Assembly (NCBI GenBank): GCA_047973085.1
Contig: JBKEBI010000073.1
Span: 1-20,223 of the forward strand
DNA length: 20,223 nt
Source: JBKEDG01 sp047973085
GTDB lineage: Bacteria; Bacillota_I; Bacilli_A; JBKEDG01
Reading direction: 5' to 3'
The translations under genes were made by a program, and so were the position numbers. Each line of letters begins with the position of its first letter. The stretch's first letter is position 1. The notes beneath the pieces were generated by a model. That model saw only the letters and a list, made by a program, of their open reading frames with translations. It searched no databases and had not been told where the DNA came from. Below are positions 1 to 7,011 of the stretch, piece after piece.

Positions 1-576
1 ACTCTTAGAACTTTTTTTGAGGGAAATGGAGAATTACTTGATACACATTCTCCGGATATAACTGGTAACATTATAAGTTATGATTTTAAAAGTGTAATTG
101 GTGCAAATTCAGTATCTGCAAAAGTTAGAAAAGTAATATTGCTTTCAACTACTTCACAAGTCTTCTATAAAATGAGTGAAGCACGTGAAAGTGGGAAAAT
201 GGGAATGTTAATTGCAGAAGAATTTAATAAAATGGTAAATAAGCACGAAACATACTTAGAAGAATTCTTTGAAACAGCATCGACAAGAATTAGAAAATTT
301 AATTTTGGTTTAGGGCTTGTCCTTCACTCAATTCACGATGTGGTACATCTAAGCAATATTTTTAAGAACATTTTAATAAAAATAATGTTATATACTGGGG
401 ACTCATATGAAGATTACAAACGTGCATATAAACTATCTGAGAAAGAGTATGAAGTGATTGCTAAACCTAAACGTGGAAATGGTTATATAATTGCTGGTAA
501 TGCAAGAACAGATATACAAATGGCTGATAATACTGATTTTGAAAAAGAACTGTTTGGTAAAGCAGGTGGTAAATAA
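1..576 (+). CDS. VirB4-type conjugation ATPase, C-terminal part (5' truncated by window)
   Basis: The reading frame is open from the first base, so 191 codons of a longer gene are visible; the TTG at 139 is internal, not a start. The visible residues include an AEEFNKMV segment (VirB4-type helicase-like motif, usually D-E-x-x-K), then a run of Ala-Ser-Thr-Arg-x-Arg-Lys and 'NFGLGLVLHSIHDV', which matches the conserved R-K-x-x-x-G-L-x-L-x-x-Q-S-I-x-D region of the VirB4/TraE C-terminal ATPase domain (Gln is His here). VirB4 proteins are cytoplasmic/inner-membrane ATPases that power the type IV secretion channel. The Walker A motif lies upstream of the window. The stop overlaps the next start (TAATG), which implies translational coupling. 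The family call is based on motif resemblance only. Confidence 0.72.
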   Translation, partial: TLRTFFEGNGELLDTHSPDITGNIISYDFKSVIGANSVSAKVRKVILLSTTSQVFYKMSEARESGKMGMLIAEEFNKMVNKHETYLEEFFETASTRIRKFNFGLGLVLHSIHDVVHLSNIFKNILIKIMLYTGDSYEDYKRAYKLSEKEYEVIAKPKRGNGYIIAGNARTDIQMADNTDFEKELFGKAGGK

Positions 577-1379
577 TGACTAAAGCTGCAATAATTTTTC
601 TTCAACAACTTTTGAAGGATGTAAAGGAAGGAGGAAAAAAATTAAGAGTAATTATTTTAGCTTTAGTGATTCCTTTTGTATTGATTTTTTGTATCTTCGA
701 CTATTTTACATCATGGTTTACAGGATTATTTTCAAGTGATGTTGAAATGTGTCTAGAAAATGAATTGATTAGAAATACCGTATATGCTTTTGTAAGTGAG
801 ATAGATGATCTAGAACTTGAAAATAGTGAGCAATTTGTAAAGGACTATTTCATCTTAAAGGGAACATGCAAAGTCCCTGATGAAGATACCTATAATAAAA
901 TTCAAAAGAAATATAACTTAACTGATGAGCAAATAAAAAATATTAAGGACTTCATTGAAGAAAATAAAACACATAGTACATATCAAAATGTAGGTGATGC
1001 AGGGTATGTATCATCAGTAAATACTGTAACTTCTTGTTTTGGTCCAAGATGGGGGACTGAGCATAAAGGTATTGATATAAGTGGAGCTGGGAACCCTCCC
1101 ATATATGCGTATGACGAAGGATTTGTGATAGAGAGTAGTTATAACATTGATTTTGGATATTATGTAGTTATTTCACACTCTGATGAGCTTAAAACACGAT
1201 ATTTTCATATGTATGAATATGGAATAGCAGTTGGAAGTCATGTAAAAAAAGGTGAACAGATTGGAATTATGGGAACTACTGGAGACTCAACAGGTGTTCA
1301 TTTACATTTTGAAATAATGATAAACGGAATTCAAATAGATCCATATCCATATTTAATTACAACGGGAATACAATGCTAA
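576..1379 (+). CDS. Membrane-anchored M23 (LytM-type) peptidoglycan endopeptidase of the conjugation apparatus
   Basis: The 267-aa protein has a basic N-terminus and one membrane segment at about residues 24-41, so the rest should be extracytoplasmic. The C-terminal half (about 150-260) is an M23 domain: H163-x3-D167 (HKGID) and H242-L-H244 (HLHFE) supply the zinc ligands, with extra His at 201 and 211. M23 enzymes cut peptide cross-links in the cell wall. In Gram-positive conjugation systems such hydrolases (VirB1-like role) open the wall locally for the channel. The middle part (about 60-140) is acidic/helical and unassigned. The start ATG overlaps the VirB4 stop by one base, so the two are very likely co-translated, and that supports a secretion role rather than general autolysis. 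All catalytic residues appear intact. Confidence 0.88.
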   Translation: MTKAAIIFLQQLLKDVKEGGKKLRVIILALVIPFVLIFCIFDYFTSWFTGLFSSDVEMCLENELIRNTVYAFVSEIDDLELENSEQFVKDYFILKGTCKVPDEDTYNKIQKKYNLTDEQIKNIKDFIEENKTHSTYQNVGDAGYVSSVNTVTSCFGPRWGTEHKGIDISGAGNPPIYAYDEGFVIESSYNIDFGYYVVISHSDELKTRYFHMYEYGIAVGSHVKKGEQIGIMGTTGDSTGVHLHFEIMINGIQIDPYPYLITTGIQC

Positions 1380-1394
1380 TTTGGAGGTGATATT

Positions 1395-2195
1395 GTGTTT
1401 AGTAAAAAGAAGCAAAGAAAGCGTAAGCAAAGCTATGCTTTAGCCAGAACTAAAGCAAATAATAAAAGTAAGAATACCAAAGTAATAATAATTTTGGCAA
1501 GTTGTATTATAGCATTTAGTATGATATTTGCATTTGTTAATTATTTGCCATCGAATCAGAAGGATTTTAAATATATAATTTTTGGAGAAGAAGCCTCATC
1601 AAAGGTTAATGACAGCTTTACCATTACTGATTTACATCTACAAGATTTTAAGCATGATCAGTTTATTTTTAGTGATGAAGATTTAATTGTTTTAAATGAG
1701 AAAGAGTACTCTGTGAAAGAAGCAAAGAAATTAAATATCTCTATTAAAGATAAGCTTGAGATTATTGATGTTTATACTGAAGATGTAATAGAAAAGAAGG
1801 TTCTTCCATTTGAAAAGGAAACAAAAGAAGAAGAAACCATTGCAAAAGGACAACAAATACTTGCGCAAGCTGGTGTTGATGGTGAAGAAATTATTACATT
1901 TAAACTTATATATCAAAACGGAGTTGAGTTTTCTAAGGAGGAGAAAGGCAGGGAGATTAGTGTGGCATCAACAAAAGAACTTTTGCTTATTGGTGTAGGA
2001 GAAACTACTACTTATACTGGTCCTGTTGATGGAGGACTGAATTCAGGGGGAAGTGGTAATGACAATGGAGTATTAAATGAGCCAAAAGAGGGAAATGGTG
2101 AAAATTATAGCGAGCCTGCTCCTCCTCCAACAACTCCTCCACCGAGCAGTGATTGCACTATTACAGTTAATGGTGTTGAATACCCATGTCAATAA
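1395..2195 (+). CDS. Membrane-anchored G5-domain cell-wall protein
   Basis: This starts at GTG 1395 behind GGAGGTGA. The 266 residues comprise a very basic N-terminus (1-30), one membrane segment (about 29-50), an extracytoplasmic region, and a G5 domain at about 125-203. The G5 call rests on the pattern 'VLPFEKETKEEE', a central 'GEEIITFKLIYQNGVEFSKE' and the end 'ELLLIGVGE', which matches the typical IPFE...G..G......Y.NG.E.S.......I..G layout. A linker rich in Gly/Asn and Pro (about 208-252) follows, and a short tail with two Cys (254, 265) that could form a disulfide. G5 domains are found in wall-binding and wall-remodelling proteins and may bind N-acetylglucosamine. The position directly after the M23 hydrolase suggests a surface or wall-anchoring part of the conjugation machine; that role is inferred. 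Confidence 0.75.
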   Translation: MFSKKKQRKRKQSYALARTKANNKSKNTKVIIILASCIIAFSMIFAFVNYLPSNQKDFKYIIFGEEASSKVNDSFTITDLHLQDFKHDQFIFSDEDLIVLNEKEYSVKEAKKLNISIKDKLEIIDVYTEDVIEKKVLPFEKETKEEETIAKGQQILAQAGVDGEEIITFKLIYQNGVEFSKEEKGREISVASTKELLLIGVGETTTYTGPVDGGLNSGGSGNDNGVLNEPKEGNGENYSEPAPPPTTPPPSSDCTITVNGVEYPCQ

Positions 2196-2210
2196 TTTAG
2201 GAGATGTAAA

Positions 2211-2573
2211 ATGAAAAAGAAAACAAGGCAAATTAATTGCAGAGTAAATGAAGATTTATATGAAAGACTAAATTCTATAAAAGATGCACTGGGAGATTCA
2301 GTATATCTTTCTGATGTAGTTGTAAGTGCCTTATATGAATATGTTAAAATTCGCGAGGGTGAGAAAAGTCTTGAGTTAATAAATTCGCATATTTTAGAAG
2401 CAATAAACTCTGCTATTATAATGAGTACAAAGCAACTAAAGAGTGAAGTAACATCAATTAATAAAATGTCAAATCTAATCTTATTAATTTTAAAAGAAAA
2501 CTTAGAAATTGATTACAGAACATTAGAAGAGCTAGAAAATATATTATTAAAAAATACAAGGGCAAATATATAA
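2211..2573 (+). CDS. Ribbon-helix-helix DNA-binding protein with helical C-terminal tail
   Basis: The 120-aa product follows a GGAGATG ribosome site closely. Residues 4-48 fit a ribbon-helix-helix fold: a short strand with alternating residues (RQINCRVNEDLYERL), helix 1 to about residue 28, a turn (GDSVYLSDVVVSAL) and helix 2. The remaining 70 residues are mostly helical (ISSAI..., LILLILKENLEI) and probably serve for oligomerisation. Such proteins on mobile elements act as repressors, partition adaptors or relaxosome accessory factors. It sits between the secretion genes and parM, so it could bind the palindromes at 4235-4325 or an oriT. The target is not determinable from sequence alone. 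Confidence 0.65.
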   Translation: MKKKTRQINCRVNEDLYERLNSIKDALGDSVYLSDVVVSALYEYVKIREGEKSLELINSHILEAINSAIIMSTKQLKSEVTSINKMSNLILLILKENLEIDYRTLEELENILLKNTRANI

Positions 2574-2594
2574 AATGTTTTAGGAGGTGAAACA

Positions 2595-2924
2595 ATGAAA
2601 ATAGTTGTTAATTATATGTATGATAAAGTTATGATTGGAATAGAAGGAACTGCTACATTCGATGAATCAGAAGATCTTGACAAAATTATCAAAGAGTATA
2701 AAAATCAAGCCAACGCAAATTTAAAACACGCTTTTGAAACTGCGAATAAATTATGTCTAAGCATGGAAGATTACGATAAGTTTGATTATGTTATTGATTG
2801 TAAAGGTTTTATAGATAATGATTTTGATACCTTAAAATCATTAATAAGTGAATTTTACGATAAAAAAACCACTTCAAAATTTGATGAAGTGTATGTGGAA
2901 CTTGATGAATTTAAATTAAAATAA
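2595..2924 (+). CDS. Hypothetical acidic protein, 109 aa
   Basis: A strong ribosome site (TTAGGAGGTGA) precedes the ATG. I do not recognise the family. The sequence is acidic, with no membrane segment or signal peptide, and reads as a small alpha/beta protein: an N-terminal strand pair (KIVVNYMYDKVMIGIEG), a helix (residues 30-55) and a C-terminal strand/helix part ending in Asp/Glu-rich sequence. It lies 21 nt after the RHH gene and 20 nt before parM in the same direction, so it belongs to the same transcript. Confidence 0.6.
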   Translation: MKIVVNYMYDKVMIGIEGTATFDESEDLDKIIKEYKNQANANLKHAFETANKLCLSMEDYDKFDYVIDCKGFIDNDFDTLKSLISEFYDKKTTSKFDEVYVELDEFKLK

Positions 2925-2944
2925 AAAAATGAGAGGAGGAAAGA

Positions 2945-3907
2945 ATGAAAGAAATAATAATTAATTCACTAGGATTAGATCCTGGTAATGGATATATTAA
3001 GATGAAGACAAGTACGCATGAAGTACTTGAACCATTCGTATTTAGTGATGTAAGTTCAACTCATCAACTAAATAATTTTGATTTTTCAATTGAAATAGAT
3101 AAGTTGAAATATATCATTGGAACGGAAGCGATGAATTCAGGATTTATTTTTAAATCGCTCTTAGGAGAAAGTGATGTAACAAGATATAATGAATTTTTTT
3201 ATAAATTACTATCGGCATTTATAATTAAAAATTATAGCTTCGATAATAGTAAGGTTATAGTGCAGAACTTAGTAATAGGTCTGCCAAATAATATTTATTC
3301 ACAAGTTAATTTAGATGTTAGCAAGAAGCTTACAAATAGTATTATTAATATTCTTGTGAATGATCAATTGAAAGCCTTGGAGATAAAGAAGGTAAAAATA
3401 GTACCACAACCTTTCGGAACATACTATTCTTCAAAGGATTATATAGGCAATTATGTTTATATTGTTGATTATGGATTTGGAAGCGTGGACTATACATATT
3501 TTAAAAATAATAATCTTGTAGAAAATTTTGGAACAAACAATGGAATTCGAAAAACTCTAGTTCAAATTCAAAAGTTTCTTGAAGAAGAGTTTAATGGCAT
3601 GCAGCTAATGCCTCATCAAGTTTTAAAGGTTTTAGAAACTGCTAAAGTTAGATATGGTGGAGAAGATAAAAAAGTTGATCCTAAATATTTAAGGCATTAT
3701 ATGAATACGACTTTTGAAATGATTATTGATGAAATAACACAGAGGCATAACAATCTAGCTGCATTAGATTTAGTTGTGTTCACTGGAGGTGCAAGCAATG
3801 AAATAAGAAAAAATATTGCTGATCTAAATTTGAAGAATGTTGTTATATGTGATAAACCACAAATTGCAAATGCTATAGGTTACTATAACATAGGATGTAA
3901 TATGTAA
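2945..3907 (+). CDS. parM: ParM/StbA-like plasmid-segregation actin
   Basis: The 320-aa size is typical for ParM/Alp-type actins. The phosphate-1 loop is GLDPGNGYIK (residues 10-19, D12 as the nucleotide-metal Asp), phosphate-2 is VDYGFGSVD (174-182), and the adenosine motif is FTGGAS (279-284), followed by an 'NAIGYYNIG' end typical of ParM relatives. ParM polymerises with ATP into filaments that push sister plasmids apart, and the ends are captured by ParR bound to a centromere. The RBS is GAGAGGAGGAAAG. The next gene starts within its stop codon (TAATG), the usual parMR layout. Nearby repeats at 4235-4487 are centromere candidates. A subfamily (ParM, AlfA, Alp) cannot be assigned by eye. 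Confidence 0.85.
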   Translation: MKEIIINSLGLDPGNGYIKMKTSTHEVLEPFVFSDVSSTHQLNNFDFSIEIDKLKYIIGTEAMNSGFIFKSLLGESDVTRYNEFFYKLLSAFIIKNYSFDNSKVIVQNLVIGLPNNIYSQVNLDVSKKLTNSIINILVNDQLKALEIKKVKIVPQPFGTYYSSKDYIGNYVYIVDYGFGSVDYTYFKNNNLVENFGTNNGIRKTLVQIQKFLEEEFNGMQLMPHQVLKVLETAKVRYGGEDKKVDPKYLRHYMNTTFEMIIDEITQRHNNLAALDLVVFTGGASNEIRKNIADLNLKNVVICDKPQIANAIGYYNIGCNM

Positions 3908-4227
3908 TGTCTACTCAAAAGCAATACAATTTCAAGTTTAATGATGATATTGATGAGGAAAAAGAAATAATTGAGTTTTTAGAGAGTTCGAAAAATAAAA
4001 ATAAGATAGTAAAAGATGCTATAAATTTATTTATGATTTTAAGTGAAGAAACAGGTACTACAAATCCACTTAAAATCATGCGAAAAATGAGCATTTTAAA
4101 TGATATAAGTAATTCGTCAAGTAATGAAGAAAAGGCTGATAAAACGCCAATAATGCAGAGATTAGAAGAAGATAATCACTTATCTATAGATATGAATGTA
4201 TTAGATAGCAATTTAAACGATATTTAA
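3907..4227 (+). CDS. ParR-like DNA-binding partner of ParM
   Basis: This 106-aa protein begins in the parM stop codon (overlap of one base). Its N-terminal 50 residues have the RHH-like layout expected of ParR: a short strand 'QYNFKFN', then two helices (EEKEIIEFLESS and NKIVKDAINLFMIL). The C-terminal half is hydrophilic and acidic, and in ParR-type adaptors that region contacts the ParM filament. It has little sequence conservation, so the call depends mostly on position, size and fold pattern. It is the last gene before the repeat-rich non-coding region, where its binding site (parC) may be. Confidence 0.65.
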   Translation: MSTQKQYNFKFNDDIDEEKEIIEFLESSKNKNKIVKDAINLFMILSEETGTTNPLKIMRKMSILNDISNSSSNEEKADKTPIMQRLEEDNHLSIDMNVLDSNLNDI

Positions 4228-4234
4228 CAGTATA

Positions 4235-4325
4235 TTACCTAATTGTATACCTAATTAGGTAGATGATAATTACAGTAAAAAAAGTATACCTAATTAGGTA
4301 GACAATTAGGTATACTATTAGGTAT
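4235..4325. repeat. Cluster of TACCTAATTAGGTA palindromes and half-sites
   Basis: A 14-bp perfect palindrome TACCTAATTAGGTA occurs at 4248-4261 and 4287-4300, inside a 19-bp exact repeat (4245-4263 and 4284-4302, 39 bp apart). Half-sites are at 4237-4244 (ACCTAATT), 4304-4314 (AATTAGGTATA) and 4317-4325 (ATTAGGTAT), with one further copy at 4513-4522 in the next promoter. Symmetry and spacing suggest a dimeric regulator or ParR-type protein as ligand. It could be a partition site (parC), an operator, or both. Confidence 0.8.
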
Positions 4326-4330
4326 GAAAT

Positions 4331-4487
4331 TTGTCTTACAAAAACTTTTAAAATTAGTGCTTTGTCTTACAAATGTATTACAGAATGTAATACAAATTTT
4401 TCTAATAAACAGCGTGCTTTGCACGATGTTGTAATACAGAATGTAATACAATTGTATTACATTCCCTTTATCCTGCTTTGTCTTACA
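4331..4487. repeat. Eight copies of TTGTMTTACA in both orientations
   Basis: Copies of TTGTCTTACA are at 4331, 4362 and 4478 (+). TTGTATTACA-type copies are at 4373 (first base A) and 4452 (+), and as reverse complements at 4386, 4430 and 4442. The units at 4442 and 4452 abut to form a perfect 26-bp palindrome (4439-4464), and 4374-4393 is another inverted pair around AGAAT. Two copies share the longer GCTTTGTCTTACA. The family is distinct from the TACCTAATTAGGTA repeats beside it. Such arrays are typical of protein-binding loci (centromere, replication origin or multi-operator). I cannot tell which. Confidence 0.8.
4408..4430 (+). other. GC-richer hairpin in repeat region, oriT candidate
   Basis: AACA-G-CGTGC-TTT-GCACG-A-TGTT forms a stem of 5 plus 4 base pairs with one G/A mismatch and a 3-nt loop. 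It is the only GC-rich spot in this AT-rich spacer and lies upstream of the relaxase module, between two TGTAATACA repeats. Relaxase origins of transfer commonly contain such an inverted repeat 5' of the nick site. No nick sequence is recognised, so this is only a candidate. Confidence 0.3.
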
Positions 4488-4503
4488 CTTTGCTACTTCA
4501 TAT

Positions 4504-4532
4504 TTGACAAATATTAGGTATAATGGTATTAT
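4504..4532 (+). promoter_or_regulatory. Promoter of the GNAT toxin-antitoxin pair
   Basis: TTGACA (4504-4509), a 17-bp spacer and TATTAT (4527-4532) give a near-consensus sigma-A promoter about 80 bp before the first start codon. The spacer contains ATTAGGTATA (4513-4522), the same half-site as in the upstream palindromes, so a factor binding the palindromes would be expected to block this promoter. Confidence 0.7.
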
Positions 4533-4613
4533 TGATACGTAAAACACTATTCCACCCTAAAAATACAATTTTATATAACTTAAATAACACATATAAGGAT
4601 ATAGGTGATAACT

Positions 4614-4790
4614 ATGGCAACATCAACATTTAAAAAAGAATTTCAATTAACTAAAAAAGGAGCAGAGACTGTACAAAAACTTTTGAATGCTCCTAAACCA
4701 ATTCATACAAGCAATACAGATATAAAAAATGTCAAACTTACTAAAAAAAGGTTTAACAATATTATTGCTAATTTGGATGGTAAAAAGTAA
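4614..4790 (+). CDS. Small putative antitoxin, 58 aa
   Basis: I choose ATG 4614 because TATAGGTGA lies 6-8 nt upstream; the earlier GTG at 4605 is part of that ribosome site. The protein (MATSTFKKEFQLTKKGAE...) is basic, with an N-terminal short strand-like segment, a helix (GAETVQKLLNAP), a Pro-containing linker and a C-terminal basic helix (LTKKRFNNIIANL). It is directly followed by a GNAT acetyltransferase gene with no gap. This is the layout of type II toxin-antitoxin pairs whose toxin is a tRNA-modifying GNAT enzyme. The antitoxin role is inferred from size, charge and position; I do not see a clear RHH motif. Confidence 0.55.
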   Translation: MATSTFKKEFQLTKKGAETVQKLLNAPKPIHTSNTDIKNVKLTKKRFNNIIANLDGKK

Positions 4791-5387
4791 TTGTCATTAA
4801 AAATAAAATCAATTAAAAAGAATGAATATATAGAAGCAATTAGTTTACAATATTTCATTGACGAATTAGAGGAGAAAGTTTTAAAAGATATTCTTTCCTC
4901 TTTTTCTTGTAAAAGAAATTCTGATGTGGAAAATTTTATTAGGTCGAAAGCAGTAAGTTTTGAAAAAAATTCTTGGAGTAAAACATTTTTGTTTATTCAT
5001 GTTAATAAAAATCTTGGTAACAAAATTATTGGTTATGTAGCAATTTCTGAAAAATATATAGATGTATCTAGTATGAAACTCAGTAAAACTAAAAAGAAAA
5101 ACGTGAAGAGAAAAGCATACTGTATAGATGATATGAGTGCAATTAAAACATTATTGCTAGGTCAGGTTGCGAGAAATGATGAATATAATTCAAAGTTGTT
5201 CAATATGGATATTGTAATGGATTTTATGCTAAAGATATCTGGTGATCACGGGGGTCTTTTCCCTTATCATTTTATGTCATTAGAATGTGATAAAAATATG
5301 ATGGAATTTTATGAGAGATATGGATTTAAAGATACAGAAATAAGTAATATGGAAAAAGATTTAAATCTTATGATAAGAAATTTATAG
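4791..5387 (+). CDS. GNAT-family acetyltransferase, putative toxin
   Basis: This starts at TTG 4791, immediately after the preceding TAA, so it is translationally coupled. The 198 residues show GNAT features: a strand 'IIGYVAIS' (79-86), the beta4/alpha3 region 'KTLLLGQVARNDEY' (119-132), a long helix (140-150), and the C-terminal 'FMSLECDKNMMEFYERYGF' (161-179) with the usual Tyr residues. The acetyl-CoA pyrophosphate loop, normally R/Q-x-x-G-x-G/A, reads 'NDEYNSKLFN' and lacks the glycines, so cofactor binding is divergent or lost. Related GNAT toxins acetylate the amino acid on charged tRNA, while others are ordinary acetyltransferases. A terminator follows directly, so the pair is its own transcription unit, consistent with a plasmid-stability cassette. 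Confidence 0.7.
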   Translation: MSLKIKSIKKNEYIEAISLQYFIDELEEKVLKDILSSFSCKRNSDVENFIRSKAVSFEKNSWSKTFLFIHVNKNLGNKIIGYVAISEKYIDVSSMKLSKTKKKNVKRKAYCIDDMSAIKTLLLGQVARNDEYNSKLFNMDIVMDFMLKISGDHGGLFPYHFMSLECDKNMMEFYERYGFKDTEISNMEKDLNLMIRNL

Positions 5388-5424
5388 AAAGATAGTGTTA
5401 TATAGAATGCTATCTTTTTATTTG
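5388..5424 (+). terminator. Intrinsic terminator after the GNAT gene
   Basis: AAAGATAG (5388-5395) pairs perfectly with CTATCTTT (5410-5417) across a 14-nt loop and is followed by TTATTT. It begins directly after the stop codon and separates the toxin-antitoxin unit from the relaxase operon. Confidence 0.7.
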
Positions 5425-5446
5425 TCTTAAAAAGGAGTGATGTTAT

Positions 5447-6853
5447 TTGCCTAAATTAATTTATACAGCAAGATTTTTGGATGGTAGAGAATTCTCATCA
5501 AAGAATGCTGCTTATTTATCTGATAGCATAGATTATAATGCGACACGTGAAGGTACAGAACTAATCAGTTTAGAAAAAACGTTACAATATAATGCACAAA
5601 GACCAGGAGTAGATGTCATCAATGATGGTGATGTTGATCATGGTCTTTTTTCTATCAATGGAAAATGCAATTTAGAAAGAGAAAAACAAGATGTTGTGAA
5701 TGCATATCAAAATGGATCTATTATCTGGAAGGCAATAATTAGCTTGCATGAAGACGATGCCACAGATAAAGGTCTTGATTCATGGGAAAATTGGAAAGAC
5801 CTTGTTTCAAGTCATGTTCCTAAAATAGCAGAAACATATGGAATAAGTCTAGGAAATTTCAAGTGGAATGCTGGTTATCATACAAATACTGATAATCCAC
5901 ATATACATTTAACTTTTTATTCTACAAATTCGGATGAAGGTAGATTATCTAAGAATGATACAATTAAATCATTTCGTCAAATAAAGTCTTCAATAGTAAA
6001 TGATTTATTTTCAGAAGAAGTAGAACAATTGAAACTTGATAAAAATAAATTAAGAGATACATTGAAAAATGATATAAATAAAAAAGAATATTTAAATTAT
6101 TTTCAAAATAAGGAATTAAAAGACTTAGTTTTAACTACATTAGAAGAGCTTCCAAGAAATGGAAGAAAGTATTATGGGTATATGCCTGAGAATATAAAAG
6201 AAAATATTAATAGTATTTTAAAAGAAATAATTCAATCTGATGATGATCTAAAGCAGCAATTTGACAATTATAAAGCAAATCACCAAAATTTTGTTGAAAT
6301 TTACAATGTTGAAGATGAAAATATAAATTATAAAATGAATGAATTTGAAGAAAGATTTTTTAATCCATCTCAAAATGATTTGAAGGTTTTTCATAATGTA
6401 ATTTTAGAAAACTTATATAAATTACGAGATTACAACGAAATTGAAGAAATGTTTAATAAAAGCATAAATCCTAAAATTAATTATAATTCTGATAAAAAAA
6501 TTCAATATAATCATCAGTATAAAGATTTAAAGCTAATAAATTTAAAATATTTTAGTAATGAAGAAATTATAGATAATGAATTCAAATTATTTAATTTTAA
6601 AAATACCAATCAAAATTCTTTTAATGAAAAAAACTATAGTGAATATGATAAAATTCTAAGTAATATTAGTAGTTTTAATTTTAATTCAACTTATAATATG
6701 GATTATTTAAATAATAATTATGGTATTTTTTGTGTAAATAGTGCTACATCTCTTGTACGACTATTTAATAATGATTCAAAAGATAATTCGCATCAAAAAA
6801 ACAGTGATGTTATTTTTAAAGACAAGAAAAAAAGGAATGCAATGACTTTATAA
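5447..6853 (+). CDS. mobL: MobL-type conjugative relaxase
   Basis: The TTG start at 5447 follows AAAGGAGTGA. The N-terminal domain (about 1-200 of 468 aa) matches MobL relaxases: an opening 'YTARFLDGREFSSK', then 'IIWKAIISLHEDDA' (92-105), 'WENWKDLV' and the metal-binding three-His signature H145-x6-H152-x-H154 within 'HTNTDNPHIHLTFYS'. Relaxases nick one strand at oriT, stay bound through a Tyr, and pilot the strand through the coupling protein. The remaining ~270 residues are Lys/Asn/Ile-rich, strongly AT-driven and low in complexity towards the end, with no visible helicase or primase motifs. Small downstream genes with immediate ribosome sites suggest one operon reaching to the coupling ATPase at 12551. 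The exact nucleophilic Tyr (Y7 or another) cannot be fixed from the sequence. Confidence 0.8.
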   Translation: MPKLIYTARFLDGREFSSKNAAYLSDSIDYNATREGTELISLEKTLQYNAQRPGVDVINDGDVDHGLFSINGKCNLEREKQDVVNAYQNGSIIWKAIISLHEDDATDKGLDSWENWKDLVSSHVPKIAETYGISLGNFKWNAGYHTNTDNPHIHLTFYSTNSDEGRLSKNDTIKSFRQIKSSIVNDLFSEEVEQLKLDKNKLRDTLKNDINKKEYLNYFQNKELKDLVLTTLEELPRNGRKYYGYMPENIKENINSILKEIIQSDDDLKQQFDNYKANHQNFVEIYNVEDENINYKMNEFEERFFNPSQNDLKVFHNVILENLYKLRDYNEIEEMFNKSINPKINYNSDKKIQYNHQYKDLKLINLKYFSNEEIIDNEFKLFNFKNTNQNSFNEKNYSEYDKILSNISSFNFNSTYNMDYLNNNYGIFCVNSATSLVRLFNNDSKDNSHQKNSDVIFKDKKKRNAMTL

Positions 6854-6863
6854 AGGAGGACTT

Positions 6864-7010
6864 ATGAACCGATATGTAGTAATAAAAATTAAAAATGATG
6901 TAGTAACATTAGAGAGTGCTACTACTAATGAGGTGCTTTCTATTAAAAATGAATTTACATCCAATGTAATGATTGGGGATGTTATTTTTCTAGAAATGGA
7001 GGATATTTAA
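6864..7010 (+). CDS. 48-aa small protein, DUF3006-like pattern
   Basis: ATG 6864 follows AAAGGAGGA at ideal distance. The product MNRYVVIKIKNDVVTLES... ends MIGDVIFLEMEDI. The pattern (opening strand, a 'D-x-V-x-L-E' strand, then 'x-x-G-D-V-I') resembles small DUF3006-type beta-barrel proteins, but similarity is weak and by eye. It sits 10 nt after mobL and 1 nt before the ArdC-like gene, so it is very likely translated as part of this operon. Function unknown. Confidence 0.6.
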   Translation: MNRYVVIKIKNDVVTLESATTNEVLSIKNEFTSNVMIGDVIFLEMEDI

Positions 7011-7011
7011 T

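Noticed and set aside
4235..4490. CRISPR array
   Set aside because: Repeats are short (10-19 bp), in both orientations and irregularly spaced; no cas genes in the window.
4290..4547. 85-aa ORF on the - strand through the repeat region
   Set aside because: It is composed of the repeats translated, has no ribosome site and would run through the promoter; treated as non-coding.
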